Below the pieces are notes generated by a model. The model saw only the letters and a program-made list of their open reading frames with translations, was not told the DNA's origin and did not search any database. A DNA stretch of 7,106 bases from an uncultured Prevotella sp. (lineage in GTDB: Bacteria > Bacteroidota > Bacteroidia > Bacteroidales > Bacteroidaceae): the NCBI GenBank assembly GCA_945788545.1, contig CALZMK010000071.1, positions 1-7,106 of the forward strand. Direction: 5' to 3'. Position numbers and translations under genes: made by a program. How positions within the stretch are numbered: the first letter of the stretch is position 1; each line of letters starts with the position of its first letter. This document shows positions 6,314 through 7,106 of the stretch, piece after piece.

Positions 6314-6927
6314 TTACAATAAAAATCAAGCACTTTTCTGTCTTCGAGATACCCCTCCAGATGGTCGTCAATGTGCACCGGTCCAATCCCCGCAGGCGTT
6401 CCAGTATATAGGATGTCGCCCATCTTCAGAGTGAAGAACTGGCTGATGTAGGATATGATATGGTCGATAGTGAAGAGCATATCACTCGTCACTCCCTGCT
6501 GCACTGTATTGCCATTGATGTCGAGATGGAATCGCATAGCCTGCAAATTGAGGAATTTCTCCTTCTCCACCCATTCACCGATGGCAGCAGAGCCGTCGAA
6601 TCCCTTGAACAAGTCCCACGGCATACCCTTATCGCGCATTGGTTTCTGTATATCCCTTGCTGTGAAGTCGATACCTACTGTCACAGCATCATAGTATCTG
6701 TGGGCAAATCTCTCGGGAATGCTTTTCCCAAGTCGGCAGATCCTCACCACCACCTCAGTCTCATAATCCACTTGGCGACTCCAGTCGGGTATAAAAAAAG
6801 GTTTACAATCCTTCAGCAATGCCGAGTCGCACTTTGTGAAAATCACGGGGTTCTCTGGTTTATATAACGCACCATCCAGCTCTTTATTGTGCTGGATATA
6901 GTTCATTCCTACTGCAAATATCTTCAT
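6310..6927 (-). CDS. Fumarylacetoacetate hydrolase-family protein (FAHD1-like acylpyruvase/oxaloacetate decarboxylase candidate)
   Basis: A 205-residue cytoplasmic enzyme of the FAH family. Metal ligands are Glu56 and Glu58 in DYETEV and Asp87 in GIDFTARDIQ; Lys108 in PWDLFKGF matches the family's active-site lysine. The N-terminal NYIQHNKE carries His13 and Glu16, matching the His-Glu dyad described for human FAHD1, and the C-terminal YTGTPAGIGPV is the usual family signature. This pattern favours C-C bond hydrolysis of acylpyruvates or decarboxylation of oxaloacetate over tyrosine degradation; no homogentisate-pathway genes lie nearby. The exact substrate cannot be read from sequence. It is the first gene behind the promoter at 6951-6982, and its TGA overlaps the porU ATG by 4 bp. 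The P. gingivalis gene beside porU is, as I recall, also a FAH-family member. The start is ATG at 6927-6925, giving MKIFAVGMNY. Confidence 0.88.
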   Translation of the reverse strand: MKIFAVGMNYIQHNKELDGALYKPENPVIFTKCDSALLKDCKPFFIPDWSRQVDYETEVVVRICRLGKSIPERFAHRYYDAVTVGIDFTARDIQKPMRDKGMPWDLFKGFDGSAAIGEWVEKEKFLNLQAMRFHLDINGNTVQQGVTSDMLFTIDHIISYISQFFTLKMGDILYTGTPAGIGPVHIDDHLEGYLEDRKVLDFYCK

Positions 6928-6950
6928 ATTAAGTATTTTTAATTTTTATG

Positions 6951-6982
6951 CAAAGATAATAAAACATTGGCTAAATGTCAAA
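6951..6982 (-). promoter_or_regulatory. Predicted Bacteroidota sigma-A promoter for the FAH-porU-porV-ispF unit
   Basis: On the minus strand, TTTG at 6982-6979 and TATCTTTG at 6958-6951 are separated by 20 bp, close to the Bacteroidota consensus. Transcription should start near 6944-6945, about 17 nt ahead of the FAH-family ATG at 6927. It is the only convincing promoter on this strand ahead of the four-gene run, so it probably drives porU and porV as well. Confidence 0.7.
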
Positions 6983-7064
6983 CAATCAACAGATTTTTTG
7001 TTAAACTTTAACACTACACTCAGTATTTCCCAATAAATTCCTTCTATAATAAATAAATAATACG

Positions 7065-7072
7065 TACCTTTG
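7065..7072 (+). promoter_or_regulatory. Predicted -7 element of a rightward gene beyond the window
   Basis: TACCTTTG matches TAnnTTTG exactly and is followed by GC, a frequent context in Bacteroidota promoters. The expected -33 position (about 7042-7045) reads TTCT and is not a good match. No ATG-initiated frame follows before the window ends, so the gene it serves, and whether it serves one, cannot be seen. The interval 6928-7106 otherwise contains only the divergent FAH-unit promoter and no recognisable gene. Confidence 0.45.
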
Positions 7073-7106
7073 CAGCCGAATTGCATAAACAATATTGTGA
7101 TAAACT

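Larger units (their letters stand above)
969..6945 (-). other. Predicted four-gene transcription unit: FAH hydrolase, porU, porV, ispF
   Basis: The four genes are on one strand with a 4-bp overlap (FAH/porU), then gaps of 57 bp (porU/porV) and 74 bp (porV/ispF). Neither gap contains a TAnnTTTG element on the minus strand or a convincing terminator hairpin. A consensus promoter lies just upstream and a hairpin (940-960) just downstream. Co-transcription is inferred; an internal promoter of divergent sequence, especially for the housekeeping gene ispF, is not excluded. Confidence 0.62.

Noticed and set aside
7000..7012. Palindrome GTTAAA-C-TTTAAC in the right-hand control region
   Set aside because: Six-bp A/T-rich arms with no partner copy; insufficient to call an operator.
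7089..7098. Perfect 10-bp palindrome ACAATATTGT near the right edge
   Set aside because: Several 10-bp palindromes are expected by chance in a window of this size, and there is no repeat copy or known operator match.

Overview
The window looks like chromosomal DNA from a member of the Bacteroidota, most likely order Bacteroidales. A Prevotellaceae- or Porphyromonadaceae-like genome is a reasonable guess, but the genus cannot be fixed from this sequence. Three things point there: (i) the -7 elements are of the Bacteroidota type TAnnTTTG, seen three times upstream of genes plus once at the right edge; (ii) starts lack clear Shine-Dalgarno sequences; (iii) it carries porU and porV, components of the type IX secretion system (T9SS), which is confined to the Bacteroidota and relatives. 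No mobile element, CRISPR array, tRNA or rRNA is visible. All complete genes read through without frameshifts.

Layout from left to right. Positions 1-307 hold the 5' part of a leftward tcdA (tRNA t6A dehydratase), cut by the window edge. Positions 308-469 are an AT-rich divergent control region with one promoter for tcdA and one for guaD. guaD (470-937, rightward) encodes a small guanine deaminase. A perfect 8-bp hairpin at 940-960 separates guaD from the convergent leftward genes.

Positions 969-6927 carry four leftward genes that look like one transcription unit, read in the order FAH-family hydrolase, porU, porV, ispF. A consensus promoter sits just upstream (6951-6982). The hydrolase and porU overlap by ATGA, porU-porV are 57 bp apart and porV-ispF 74 bp apart. 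From 6928 to the right end is a second divergent control region, with a -7-like element reading rightward into a gene beyond the window.

How the genes work together: PorU is the surface cysteine protease/sortase that removes C-terminal sorting domains from T9SS cargo and attaches the cargo to anionic lipopolysaccharide. PorV is the outer-membrane barrel that anchors PorU and shuttles cargo to it. IspF makes an isoprenoid precursor, which is ultimately needed for the undecaprenyl carrier on which surface glycans are built; this gives a plausible but unproven reason for its linkage to a T9SS pair. The FAH-family enzyme is a FAHD1-type acylpyruvate hydrolase/oxaloacetate decarboxylase candidate whose connection to secretion is unexplained. 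The same gene grouping (FAH family, porU, porV, ispF) is, as I recall, present in Porphyromonas gingivalis, so this is a conserved neighbourhood and not a newly acquired island. I see no clearly undescribed system; the most open question is why the two metabolic genes travel with porU and porV.
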